Source: PALSA-129 sp050014595
Lineage (GTDB): Bacteria; Acidobacteriota; Terriglobia; Bryobacterales; Bryobacteraceae
Reading direction: 5' to 3'
Assembly: GCA_050014595.1 (NCBI GenBank)
Contig: JBEKDA010000001.1
Span: 186,001-250,000, forward strand
DNA length: 64,000 nt
Shown piece by piece: positions 51,777-59,589 of the stretch. The translations under genes and the position numbers were made by a program. The notes under the pieces were generated by a model. That model was not told the origin of the DNA. It worked only from the letters and a program-made list of their open reading frames with translations, and ran no database searches. Within the stretch, counting starts at the first letter, position 1; every line of letters begins with the position of its first letter.

Positions 51777-52533
51777 CGAAGACCAGGCTGGAGCAGGTGA
51801 CTCCAGCCTCGGCCTTCATCAGCTCAGAGACGTCGAGAAGCCGGACTTTTCTCCCCAGGCGCGCGAGAATTTCCGCGGTCCGCGGGAAGCACTGCGGCGC
51901 AATCACGGAATCGCCGATCGCGAGCACGTTGGCGGCGCGCGGCTCATCCGGAGCGATGTCCACGATGCGGAATTCCCGCAGCGGTCGAGTGTCGAGCCAG
52001 TCGCGGTTGGTCAGGACGACGCCGTCGCCCACATAGCAACAGGCGGTTTTCAAGTGCAAGGCGCCGCGCACTTCCACCGGAACCACGGTGTATCCGAAGG
52101 GCGCGAGCTCGGCGGCGAGTTGCCCGATGCCGGCGCGATTGGAACGATGCGAAGCTCCCACGAAAAGCGTGCGGCCGATGCGCATGACGTCGCCGCCTTC
52201 AAGAGTAGCCGGCTCGCGCAAGTGGCGCAGGGGGCGGTAGCGCTGGAGCGCGCGCGCGAGCGATTCGGATTCGCCGCGGCGCGAAGCCGCGCCCATGCGG
52301 GTCATCACGGCGACCTCATCCACCACCACGGCCGGATCTTCCACGAAGACTGAATCCGGGTAATCCGGTTCGGCCTCGAGTGAGACAACAGTCGCGCCAA
52401 ACTCGGCGAGGCAGGCTTCATAGAGGCGATGCTGTTCGGTGGCCTTGGCGAGCGAGATTTCCTGGCGCTCGATGAATCCCAGTTCGCAGCGGTTGATGGC
52501 CGGGCTGACGGCGCGGGTGATGGCGATGAGCAT
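51769..52533 (-). CDS. Dimethylarginine dimethylaminohydrolase-like (DDAH) hydrolase
   Basis: 254 residues, guanidine-modifying superfamily. Catalytic residues are visible: E65 (SVFVEDPAVV), H160 (GALHLKTACCYVGD) and nucleophile C247 (AGVTCSSLVF). LEGGDVMRIG and LAIGDSVIAPQ are family blocks. DDAH splits methylated arginines to citrulline; close relatives include arginine deiminases. The last codons and stop (TTCGATTACTAA) lie in a dispersed repeat also found at 62.0 kb, so the C-terminus may have been trimmed or capped by the repeat. Confidence 0.88.
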   Translation of the reverse strand: MLIAITRAVSPAINRCELGFIERQEISLAKATEQHRLYEACLAEFGATVVSLEAEPDYPDSVFVEDPAVVVDEVAVMTRMGAASRRGESESLARALQRYRPLRHLREPATLEGGDVMRIGRTLFVGASHRSNRAGIGQLAAELAPFGYTVVPVEVRGALHLKTACCYVGDGVVLTNRDWLDTRPLREFRIVDIAPDEPRAANVLAIGDSVIAPQCFPRTAEILARLGRKVRLLDVSELMKAEAGVTCSSLVFDY

Positions 52534-52576
52534 ATTGGAATTTCAGGCTGATGTATTCTAGTCCCGATGCGGTTAA

Positions 52577-53074
52577 TCAGATGGGCTCTGCTGCAAGATC
52601 AATCGCCTGCTGCACAAGCTCGTCTGAAGCCCGAAAATCGAGGTCTTCTCGCAATTTACGTACGAGGCCAGGTAATGCTGGTGCACGCCCTTCCAGGTTG
52701 AGGCGTGCCAGCAAGCGTAACGTACCAATGGCTGTCCTGCCCATCTTCGCCGCGATCATGCGAGCGCGCCTTTCATCGCCAATGAAGTATGTCGCTTCTC
52801 TTTCCTGCGCCTGTATCAGAGCCTCTGCTTCTCCTTTGTGCAACTCGGCTTGGAGCAGTTGCACATTAATGGCATCGGCGGTCCTGCATCTCGTGAAGAA
52901 TCCCGTGTTATACAGCCTGTTCAGGCGATAGCGAAATCGTCCCTTTCTGTTGAGTTCTTCTTGGACAGCGCGGGGAACGTAGACTCTATCAAAGAAGAGC
53001 GCGAGGTGGCGAGCGAGGTCTAGGTGGGTCAAGTTAATAAGGGGAGAAGTATCAACTACGGCGGTCCGCAACAT
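52577..53074 (-). CDS. PIN-like (DUF3368) protein, second gene of the TIR-PIN pair
   Basis: 165 residues. N-terminal VVDTSPLINLTHLDL (D8) is the PIN/DUF3368 signature. VYVPRAVQEELNRKG has the second acidic position, and EREATYFIGDERRARMIAAK plus IGTLRLLARLNLEGRAP complete the DUF3368 pattern. The family is a toxin-like nuclease usually next to a UPF0175 antitoxin. Here no UPF0175 gene is present; instead the TIR gene lies upstream and its stop overlaps this start (TAATG). This points to translational coupling with the TIR protein. Confidence 0.82.
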   Translation of the reverse strand: MLRTAVVDTSPLINLTHLDLARHLALFFDRVYVPRAVQEELNRKGRFRYRLNRLYNTGFFTRCRTADAINVQLLQAELHKGEAEALIQAQEREATYFIGDERRARMIAAKMGRTAIGTLRLLARLNLEGRAPALPGLVRKLREDLDFRASDELVQQAIDLAAEPI

Positions 53075-53550
53075 TATTGCTTGTTCAGAGAAAAGAGCAC
53101 GATGAGACCGAGGCCAAGGGCGGCTAGGGCGCCAATGGCCTGTTGCTTGTCTTTGGTCAACTGCTGTTCTTTGAGAAATTCTACGATCTGAGACTCGACG
53201 GCCCCTGGATTATCCCAGGGAGAGAAGGTAAAGACTCGTGGAAACCGGGCCAGGAGGGGATGGCCCGCGAGATCCGTTCGCACAATGGGAATGACGAGCT
53301 TTCGGTGCGCCAGAGCGTAGCTCAGTTCCTCCTGGACCATTTGGCTTGCGGCGGTCGTTAGAATCGCCAGCACGCAATCGGCGCGATCAATGGCGCGCTG
53401 CACAGTCACGGCGCCCGGCGGCGCCGTGCCGACACCATGCTGGGGTACGTACATCTCGATGCCATGCGCGGCTGAGAGAGTCTGTAGCCGCCATGCCAGC
53501 GCCATCTCAGCCGGATCAAGACTGTAGCTTAGGAACACGCGAAAGGCCAT
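53074..53550 (-). CDS. TIR-domain protein with C-terminal membrane helix
   Basis: 158 residues from the ATG at 53550. MAFRVFLSYSLDPAEMALAW opens a TIR-like fold, followed by IDRADCVLAILTTAASQMVQEELSYALAH, where Glu74/75 matches the position of the NAD-cleaving glutamate. The C-terminus (IGALAALGLGLIVLFSL, about 139-155) is a TM helix. Bacterial TIR proteins often hydrolyse NAD in anti-phage defence. TACAAT within the palindrome CTACAATTGTAG lies 10 nt upstream. The next gene (PIN) overlaps its stop. A SEFIR/TIR-like receptor role is the alternative. Confidence 0.75.
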   Translation of the reverse strand: MAFRVFLSYSLDPAEMALAWRLQTLSAAHGIEMYVPQHGVGTAPPGAVTVQRAIDRADCVLAILTTAASQMVQEELSYALAHRKLVIPIVRTDLAGHPLLARFPRVFTFSPWDNPGAVESQIVEFLKEQQLTKDKQQAIGALAALGLGLIVLFSLNKQ

Positions 53551-53555
53551 CGCGC

Positions 53556-53567
53556 CTACAATTGTAG
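53556..53567. promoter_or_regulatory. Palindrome CTACAATTGTAG upstream of the TIR gene
   Basis: A perfect 12-bp palindrome holding TACAAT on both strands. On the minus strand it ends 10 nt before the TIR ATG, so it may be both the -10 box and an operator. Confidence 0.45.
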
Positions 53568-53697
53568 CGAACAATCGACTCCAGAGGATCCGCGTAAACC
53601 CAATTGGACACAAACCCCCGCTGTGTGGAAGCGCGAGCACGAGTCCCCAAGGGAGCATTGATTCCGGTCCCATTCTAATCCCCCGCCGCTGAAATAG

Positions 53698-53703
53698 TAT
53701 CCT
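53698..53703 (+). promoter_or_regulatory. TATCCT box 7 nt before metY
   Basis: TAGTATCCT offers TAGTAT (gap 10) or TATCCT (gap 7) before the ATG at 53711. Either puts the transcription start at or next to the start codon. Confidence 0.35.
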
Positions 53704-53710
53704 GTTATCT

Positions 53711-55009
53711 ATGCCTGAAAAACCCGTTCCCGCCCACGAGATGGGCTTTGCTACCCGGTGCCTGCACGCCGGCCACACTCCCGATAAGGCCAGCCTGGCG
53801 CGCGCCGTCCCTATTTACCAGAGCACCTCGTTCGTGTTCGAAAACTCCGCGCACGCCGCGGCTCTCTTCGGCCTCCAGCAGTTCGGGAACATTTACAGCC
53901 GCATCATGAATCCCACCACCGATGTTTTCGAGCAGCGCGTGGCTTCGCTCGAAGGCGGCATCGCGGGTCTCGCCACATCCAGCGGACAGGCGGCGCAGTT
54001 CCTGGCGCTCAGCAGCCTGGCGGGGCAAGGCGAAGAAATCGTCGCGGCCAGCACGCTCTACGGCGGCACCTACACGCAGTTCGACGTGAGCTTCCGGCGC
54101 ATCGGCATCAACGTGAAATTCGTGGAGCCGGACGACCCCGAGAATTTCCGCAAGGCCATTACGCCGAAGACGCGCGCCGTTTATGGCGAGACCATCGCCA
54201 ATCCGCGCATGAACGTGCTGGATATCGAAGAGGTGGCGGCCATCGCGCATGCAGCCGGGGTGCCGCTGGTGATCGACAATACCATGGCGTCGCCCTACCT
54301 CTGCCGGCCGATCGAGCACGGCGCCGATATCGTGGTGCACTCGGCCACCAAGTTCCTGGGCGGCCACGGCACGTCGATTGGCGGCATCATCATCGATTCC
54401 GGCAAGTTCAAATGGAACGAAAAGTTTCCGGCCATCACCCAGCCCAGCCCGGGATATCACGGCAGGGTTTTCAGCGAGGCGTTCGGGAACCTGGCGTATA
54501 TCATCAAAGTGCGCGTGGAAGGGCTGCGCGATTTCGGGCCGTGCATCAGCCCGTTCAATTCGTTCCTCTTCATCCAGGGCGTGGAGACGCTGAAATACCG
54601 CATGGAGCAGCACAGCCGCAACGCGCTGGCGGTGGCGGAATGGCTCGGCAAGCAACCGGCGATCACATGGGTGAAATATCCTGGGTTGAAGTCGAGTCCG
54701 TATTACGCGCTCTCGCAGAAGTATCTGCCGCTGGGCCAAGGCTCGATCGTGACTTTTGGCATCAAGGGCGGGATCGAGGCCGGACGTAAGCTGATCGATT
54801 CGGTGCAGCTCTTCTCGCACCTCGCAAACCTGGGCGATGCCAAGAGCCTGATCATTCATCCCGCGTCCACCACGCACCAGCAGTTGACCGATGAGCAGCA
54901 GGTGGAAGCCGGCGTGACCAAAGATCTGGTGCGAATTTCGGTAGGCATTGAGGACGTGGAAGACCTCATCTGGGATCTGGGACAGGCGATCGAAGCGTCG
55001 CAGAAGTAG
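53711..55009 (+). CDS. metY: O-acetylhomoserine (thiol)-lyase / sulfhydrylase
   Basis: 432 residues, PLP fold type I Cys/Met metabolism enzyme. The PLP lysine is K214 (VVHSATKFLGGHGTSIGG). FATRCLHAGHTPD, RIMNPTTDVFEQRVASLEGG and the MetY-specific FNSFLFIQGVETLKYRMEQH and IHPASTTHQQLTDEQQ are present. It makes homocysteine from O-acetylhomoserine and sulfide. The length (about 430) fits MetY better than MetB/MetC (about 380). It stands alone, without metX. Confidence 0.95.
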   Translation: MPEKPVPAHEMGFATRCLHAGHTPDKASLARAVPIYQSTSFVFENSAHAAALFGLQQFGNIYSRIMNPTTDVFEQRVASLEGGIAGLATSSGQAAQFLALSSLAGQGEEIVAASTLYGGTYTQFDVSFRRIGINVKFVEPDDPENFRKAITPKTRAVYGETIANPRMNVLDIEEVAAIAHAAGVPLVIDNTMASPYLCRPIEHGADIVVHSATKFLGGHGTSIGGIIIDSGKFKWNEKFPAITQPSPGYHGRVFSEAFGNLAYIIKVRVEGLRDFGPCISPFNSFLFIQGVETLKYRMEQHSRNALAVAEWLGKQPAITWVKYPGLKSSPYYALSQKYLPLGQGSIVTFGIKGGIEAGRKLIDSVQLFSHLANLGDAKSLIIHPASTTHQQLTDEQQVEAGVTKDLVRISVGIEDVEDLIWDLGQAIEASQK

Positions 55010-55018
55010 CCGCGCATG

Positions 55019-55024
55019 TAGAAT
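55019..55024 (+). promoter_or_regulatory. TAGAAT box 10 nt before the M1-like gene
   Basis: TAGAAT, then aggcaataac and GTG (55035), just downstream of the metY stop. It predicts a leader of 2-4 nt. Confidence 0.35.
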
Positions 55025-55034
55025 AGGCAATAAC

Positions 55035-57785
55035 GTGCTTCGGCTGCCTCATCTTGTTGCGACCTGCCTGCTTTTCGGCTCATGCCTGCAAGCCGCGTCG
55101 CTTCACGGCGTAGTGAAAGATCCCAGCGGGGCTGTGGTTTCCGGCGCGGCGGTCGCGGCGCAACTCCTGCCGCGCGGAACGGCGCTCCAGGCCACTACGG
55201 ATGCCCAAGGCTGCTTCCGCTTCGACGATGCCGCGCCGGGTTCCTACACGGTCAGCGTGGCGCGCTCCGGCTTCGAACCATGGGAACGCCAAGTTACCCT
55301 GGCCGCCAAGCCGCTCGAAATGGCCATCTCCCTCAAGCTGAAATCCGTCATCACTTCGGTTCAGGTTTCGGGGGGACGCTCCAAGCTGGCGAATTCCGAT
55401 CCCAATTACCAGGCGCTGCGCGGCGGCAAGCTCACCAAGGTATACCGCGTCCAGAACCTGACGCTCACGCGCGACGTCGGCTCTTTCACGTTCCGTTCGG
55501 GATCCTTCAGTTTTCTGCCGCCGGTACTGGGCCGCGTCACCACCGGTGTCTTCGTGGGCGATGGCCACTTCCAGCTCACGCCGGCCTTCGACATCGCCAG
55601 CAAGCACCTTCACCGCATCGCCGGCGCCGATTCCGTGGATGAGGATTTCACCGCGATGGTGGCCTTCTTCAGCGACGCCACCTTTGACGAAATCAAGCAG
55701 CACTCCGAACTCGCCGACGACTCTCTGCAGCGCCACCGGGACGCCCTCAAGCGGGTCAAGGACATCATCGATTATCGCCGCGAGCCCCCTTCGACCCTCT
55801 TGCGCGGAGGCCACCAGCTCACTTTGCTCGAACGCCTGCTGAATTACGAAGACATCCCAAACGAAGACGCCGAAGTCCTCGCGGAGTTATACAACCCCGC
55901 TCAGGGCGCATCCTTCCGCGCGTTTTTTCGCGGCGCCAAACACCCCGACCTGCGTTTTCTCCTCAACCCGCGCGGGGCCCTACCTGCGCTCCCGGCGCCG
56001 GAAGAAGTGGCCCTCCTCGACTTCGATCCATTCGGCGAGAGCGACGGCATCTGGTATCTCTCGCACACGGTCGCCGAGCTGCACGCCGGCCATGCCAGCT
56101 CCAGCGAAGACAAACGCCTGATCGCGCCGGAGCATTACAAGATCGAAACCATCATCCGCAAAGATAACGTGTTCGGCAAGGATTCCGGCATCGCCGTGAC
56201 CTGCGATCTGCGCTTTCACTCGCTTGACGACGGCACCCGCATGGTCAAGTTCGATCTCGTCCCCGATCTGCAGGTGACCCGCGTGGCCTGGAACGGCAAG
56301 GAGATTCCTTTCATCCAGGAAAGCCGCAAACAGGATGGATCGTTCTATCTCCAGATGCCGGAGCCGCTCGTCAAAAACCGCGCGTACCAGGTCATTTTCG
56401 AGTACTCCGGCGGAGAAATCGTGCGCAGCGATTTCGGCCCGGTATCGCCGCGGCGCGCATGGTATCCCAAGCCGTCGGGCGGAATCAGCCGCGCCACCTA
56501 CGATCTGCGCTTCCGCGTGCCGCGCGGCATGACCATTGTCAGCAGCGGCCAGTTTGTCAAACAGGAACGCGACGGCGCGTTCGACGTCAGCGGCTGGTCG
56601 GTTCCCGCGCCGATCGCATTCGCCGCCTTCAAGTATCTGGGCGATTTCTCCGGCAAGTTCCAGACCGAAGAGACCACCGGGATCGAGGTGGGCGCCTACA
56701 TTGACGCCGCCGGCCGCATCGACGTGCCTGCGACGTCGAGCGACGTGCTCATCGATACCGGCAATTCGCTGCGCGTCTTCACTCATTGGTTCGGCCTTCC
56801 GTCCTACCGCAGCCTGTCGGTGGTGATTGGTTCCACTACCGATTCCGTGCCCGGCATAGTCTACGCCTCGCCGATTTTCATCTCCGGATACAGCGGGCTG
56901 TATCAGCTCGTTATGGCCCGCGGCGGCGCCCGTGCGCCGCCGCCTCCACCCACCTTGCGGACGTACCTCGACGAAGCCTTTCCGCGCGAAGTGGCGCGCC
57001 AGTGGTGGGGCAACACCGTGGGTGTGGCGAGCTTCCATGACAACTGGCTGGCGGCCGGGTTCGCCAGTTTCTCCGCCACGCTGTACGACCTGGCAGCCTA
57101 CATCAAGCCCGACCAGTTCCGCGACCACTGGGTGCAGGCGCGCCAGGCCATTCTGAATCCCAATCGCTTCGGCGTGCGCCCGAATGACGTCGGCCCCGTC
57201 TGGATGGGCATCGTCAACGATACCTACAAGACCGCCGGCGCGGGCAATACTCTCACCACGTCGAAAGGCGGCTTCATTCTGCACATGCTGCGCCGCCTGA
57301 TGTTCGACCACCAGTCCGGCGATCGCGATTTCCAGGCCATGATGCAGGATTACGTCAAGACCTTCGCCGGCCAATCCGCTTCCACCGAAGATTTCAAATG
57401 GCTGGTTGAAAAGCACATGAAGCCCGCCATGGACCTCGATGGCAACCATCGCATGGACTGGTTCTTCGCCGAGTGGGTCTATGGCACCGACGTTCCCAGC
57501 TACCGCCTGGAATACTCGATCGCCGCGGAGAAGGGAAGCCTGCCCGTGGTCACCGGCAGGCTGACACAGAGCGGCGTTTCGTCCACCTTCAAAATGCGTG
57601 TTCCCATCTATGCCGAATTCGAAAGCAAGAAGATACCCATCGGCGCCATGGCCATCAGCGGCGACTCGACCGGCGAATTCAAGGTCACGGTTCCCGAGAT
57701 GCCCAAGCACATCCTGCTGAACGTCAACCACGACATTCTCTCTGACAAGGTAGAAGTGAAGCAGGTGAAGCAACCACGAGGTTGA
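55035..57785 (+). CDS. Secreted M1-peptidase-like protein with lost zinc site and N-terminal carboxypeptidase-regulatory domain
   Basis: 916 residues from a GTG start, with a signal peptide (LPHLVATCLLFGSCLQAA). Residues 22-110 are a CarboxypepD_reg-like Ig fold (GVVKDPSGAVVSGAAVAAQ, GSYTVSVARSGFEPWERQV). The rest is gluzincin M1-like, with an N-terminal beta domain (about 440-600). The catalytic region reads R651-E-V-A-R655-QWWGN...WLAA674GFASF, where M1 enzymes have HExxHxWWGN and WLxEGFA. All three zinc ligands (H, H, E) are replaced by R, R, A while the scaffold is intact. It is probably a non-enzymatic binding protein. Confidence 0.8.
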   Translation: MLRLPHLVATCLLFGSCLQAASLHGVVKDPSGAVVSGAAVAAQLLPRGTALQATTDAQGCFRFDDAAPGSYTVSVARSGFEPWERQVTLAAKPLEMAISLKLKSVITSVQVSGGRSKLANSDPNYQALRGGKLTKVYRVQNLTLTRDVGSFTFRSGSFSFLPPVLGRVTTGVFVGDGHFQLTPAFDIASKHLHRIAGADSVDEDFTAMVAFFSDATFDEIKQHSELADDSLQRHRDALKRVKDIIDYRREPPSTLLRGGHQLTLLERLLNYEDIPNEDAEVLAELYNPAQGASFRAFFRGAKHPDLRFLLNPRGALPALPAPEEVALLDFDPFGESDGIWYLSHTVAELHAGHASSSEDKRLIAPEHYKIETIIRKDNVFGKDSGIAVTCDLRFHSLDDGTRMVKFDLVPDLQVTRVAWNGKEIPFIQESRKQDGSFYLQMPEPLVKNRAYQVIFEYSGGEIVRSDFGPVSPRRAWYPKPSGGISRATYDLRFRVPRGMTIVSSGQFVKQERDGAFDVSGWSVPAPIAFAAFKYLGDFSGKFQTEETTGIEVGAYIDAAGRIDVPATSSDVLIDTGNSLRVFTHWFGLPSYRSLSVVIGSTTDSVPGIVYASPIFISGYSGLYQLVMARGGARAPPPPPTLRTYLDEAFPREVARQWWGNTVGVASFHDNWLAAGFASFSATLYDLAAYIKPDQFRDHWVQARQAILNPNRFGVRPNDVGPVWMGIVNDTYKTAGAGNTLTTSKGGFILHMLRRLMFDHQSGDRDFQAMMQDYVKTFAGQSASTEDFKWLVEKHMKPAMDLDGNHRMDWFFAEWVYGTDVPSYRLEYSIAAEKGSLPVVTGRLTQSGVSSTFKMRVPIYAEFESKKIPIGAMAISGDSTGEFKVTVPEMPKHILLNVNHDILSDKVEVKQVKQPRG

Positions 57786-57856
57786 CAGACGAAAGCGCCC
57801 ACTTTGGTGCGCGGGGGCCTGCGTTTTCGTGGGGCAGGCGCCTTCGCCCGCCAATA
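57786..57856. other. Convergent spacer, possible bidirectional terminator
   Basis: Seventy bases between convergent stops contain GCGCCCACTTTGGTGCGC-like and CCTGCG/CGCAGG-like complementary words. A terminator is plausible but no T-tract is clear. Confidence 0.3.
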
Positions 57857-59515
57857 CTACCAGCTCACCTTCACCAGCGAGATCCCCTGCCGCGGCAGAT
57901 CGAAGCGCAACTCCAGCTTGCCGCCCTTGGCACCCATCCACTCGGGCGACCCCAGCATTTGCAATTGGCCGGCGGCTTCCAGCCTGGCGTACTGCTCCGC
58001 CGTGGGCTGCTGCGGCGAGCCCATCTGCTGCCAGACGGTGTAGGCGTTGCTGTGATCGGCGTCGATGCGGTAGTGTTCCACCAACACGCGCGCCGCTCCC
58101 GCCGGCAAGCCCGCCAGCCTCAACTGGACCGGCGCGGCGGGCGCGGCCAGATCGTCGTCGTGATAGTTCCACACCATCACCGCCATTTCGCGATCGCCGC
58201 GAGTGGCCATGCCGTCGATATCGGGCGCGGCCTCGACGCCCGATTGCAGAATCCCGTCCAGCCCCACCGCGCCGCTGCTGGTCAACTGCACGCGGTCGCC
58301 GCTCATCAGTCCGGCCATGCGAAAGAGGTTCAGGATCGGCTTGTCGATTCCGTTGGTCGCGAGCGTGCGCAATCCCTCGAAGTACTGCTTGTTCTCGAAC
58401 TCGAAGGCCCACGTCAGCATGCCCTCGATGTTCGATTTGTACCGGTCGGCCAATTTGAAAATGTTGCTCAGCATCACCGCTGTGTAGCTGGGGTAAAGCG
58501 TGGTGTTGCGGTAGCCCACTTCGGGATGGCCGGCCAGCGGACAGGCCGCACAGCCCTCCGGATCGGACTCGCTCAGCACGATGGGCAGCGACGTGAACTG
58601 TGGAAACTGGTTGATGATCTCGAAACCTCTCTGCACGTTGACCAGGTTGGCGCGCACTCCCATCCGCACGTGGCCCTCGATCACCCGTGGCGCGCCCTTG
58701 GCATGGTAGCTGATGAAGTCGAGCGGCGCGCCTGGCTTGCCCGTCACCGCGTTGACGCCGTGCGCGCAGTGCTCCAGGAACTGACGGAGATACTCGGAAG
58801 ACCGGGTGGAACCGGGTCCGGTGGTGGCCGGCCCGCCCACTTTCGCGTTGGGCAACGCGCGCTTGATCGCGTCGGCGGTGTAGTCGTACAGCTTGTCGAA
58901 CTCTTCCGGCGTGCCGCGCCAGTAGAAAATGTCGGGCTCGTTCCACAATTCCCATTGCCACGTTTCCACTTCCGCCTTCCCATACCGCGCCACCGCGTGC
59001 AGCACCCACTGGCGAATGAGTTCGGCCCACTTGTCGTAGTCTTTGGGCGGCTGCGCCCAGCCGCGGCCTTCGGGCGTGTTGGGCCAGTTGCGCGGATACG
59101 GTTCGGGCTTCGACGACAGCGCCTCCGGCATGAACCCGATCTCGACGAAGGGCCGCACATGGTTCTGCATGTATGTGTCGAAGATGCGGTCGACAATCGT
59201 CCAGCCGTAGACCGCCTTACCCGCGGCATCTTCGGTGTAGGCGTTGGTCGAGCCCCACTTCATGGCCGGAGCGCCGTCGCCGGTGATGAGCAGATGATGC
59301 GTGCGAATCGCCGCTCGCACCGGGCTCAACTCGGTCAGCTCGCCGATGAGCTTCTTGCCGTTGGCGCTGTAAGTGTAATTCGGCTCGTCGTAACCGAAGT
59401 AAGAGTAGATTGGCCGGAACGCGCCTTGTTTCACGCCCGCGTCGACGCGGATCTCCACCGCCTGTCCGAATAGCGGCGCCGCCGCCAGCACAACCAGAGC
59501 CCATCTCGACGTCAT
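57857..59515 (-). CDS. Secreted glycoside hydrolase, GH39-like (beta-xylosidase type)
   Basis: 552 residues from the ATG at 59515 (MTSRWALVVLAAAPLFGQ, signal peptide); upstream ATGs at 59527/59524 overlap a TATGAT box 7 nt before this start. The (beta/alpha)8 barrel has the acid/base E193 in WELWNEPDIFYW and the likely nucleophile E316 in VLSESDPEGC. FRPIYSYFGYDEPNYTY, PFVEIGFMPEAL and SYHAKG fit GH39 clan A. The C-terminal 130 residues form a beta-sandwich (MVWNYHDDD). The sugar specificity is not readable. It is divergent from a GH31 gene. Confidence 0.85.
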   Translation of the reverse strand: MTSRWALVVLAAAPLFGQAVEIRVDAGVKQGAFRPIYSYFGYDEPNYTYSANGKKLIGELTELSPVRAAIRTHHLLITGDGAPAMKWGSTNAYTEDAAGKAVYGWTIVDRIFDTYMQNHVRPFVEIGFMPEALSSKPEPYPRNWPNTPEGRGWAQPPKDYDKWAELIRQWVLHAVARYGKAEVETWQWELWNEPDIFYWRGTPEEFDKLYDYTADAIKRALPNAKVGGPATTGPGSTRSSEYLRQFLEHCAHGVNAVTGKPGAPLDFISYHAKGAPRVIEGHVRMGVRANLVNVQRGFEIINQFPQFTSLPIVLSESDPEGCAACPLAGHPEVGYRNTTLYPSYTAVMLSNIFKLADRYKSNIEGMLTWAFEFENKQYFEGLRTLATNGIDKPILNLFRMAGLMSGDRVQLTSSGAVGLDGILQSGVEAAPDIDGMATRGDREMAVMVWNYHDDDLAAPAAPVQLRLAGLPAGAARVLVEHYRIDADHSNAYTVWQQMGSPQQPTAEQYARLEAAGQLQMLGSPEWMGAKGGKLELRFDLPRQGISLVKVSW

Positions 59516-59522
59516 AGCCTGC

Positions 59523-59528
59523 ATCATA
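59523..59528 (-). promoter_or_regulatory. TATGAT box 7 nt before the GH39 gene
   Basis: Minus-strand TATGAT followed by gcaggct and ATG (59515). It predicts a leaderless mRNA and supports the 59515 start over the two ATGs inside the box. Confidence 0.4.
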
Positions 59529-59589
59529 CCGCGCAGCGGCCTCGGGCGCTCCTCTGATACCGCTTACACTAGCTTCTGGAAGTGTCATA

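Noticed and set aside
53556..53567. Bidirectional promoter shared by the TIR gene and metY
   Set aside because: metY has its own -10-like box at 53698-53703, about 140 bp away, so only the palindrome's role at the TIR gene is kept.
55980..59030. A 1016-codon minus-strand frame crossing two genes
   Set aside because: It is antisense to the M1-like gene and out of frame with the GH39 gene, with composition typical of a shadow frame.
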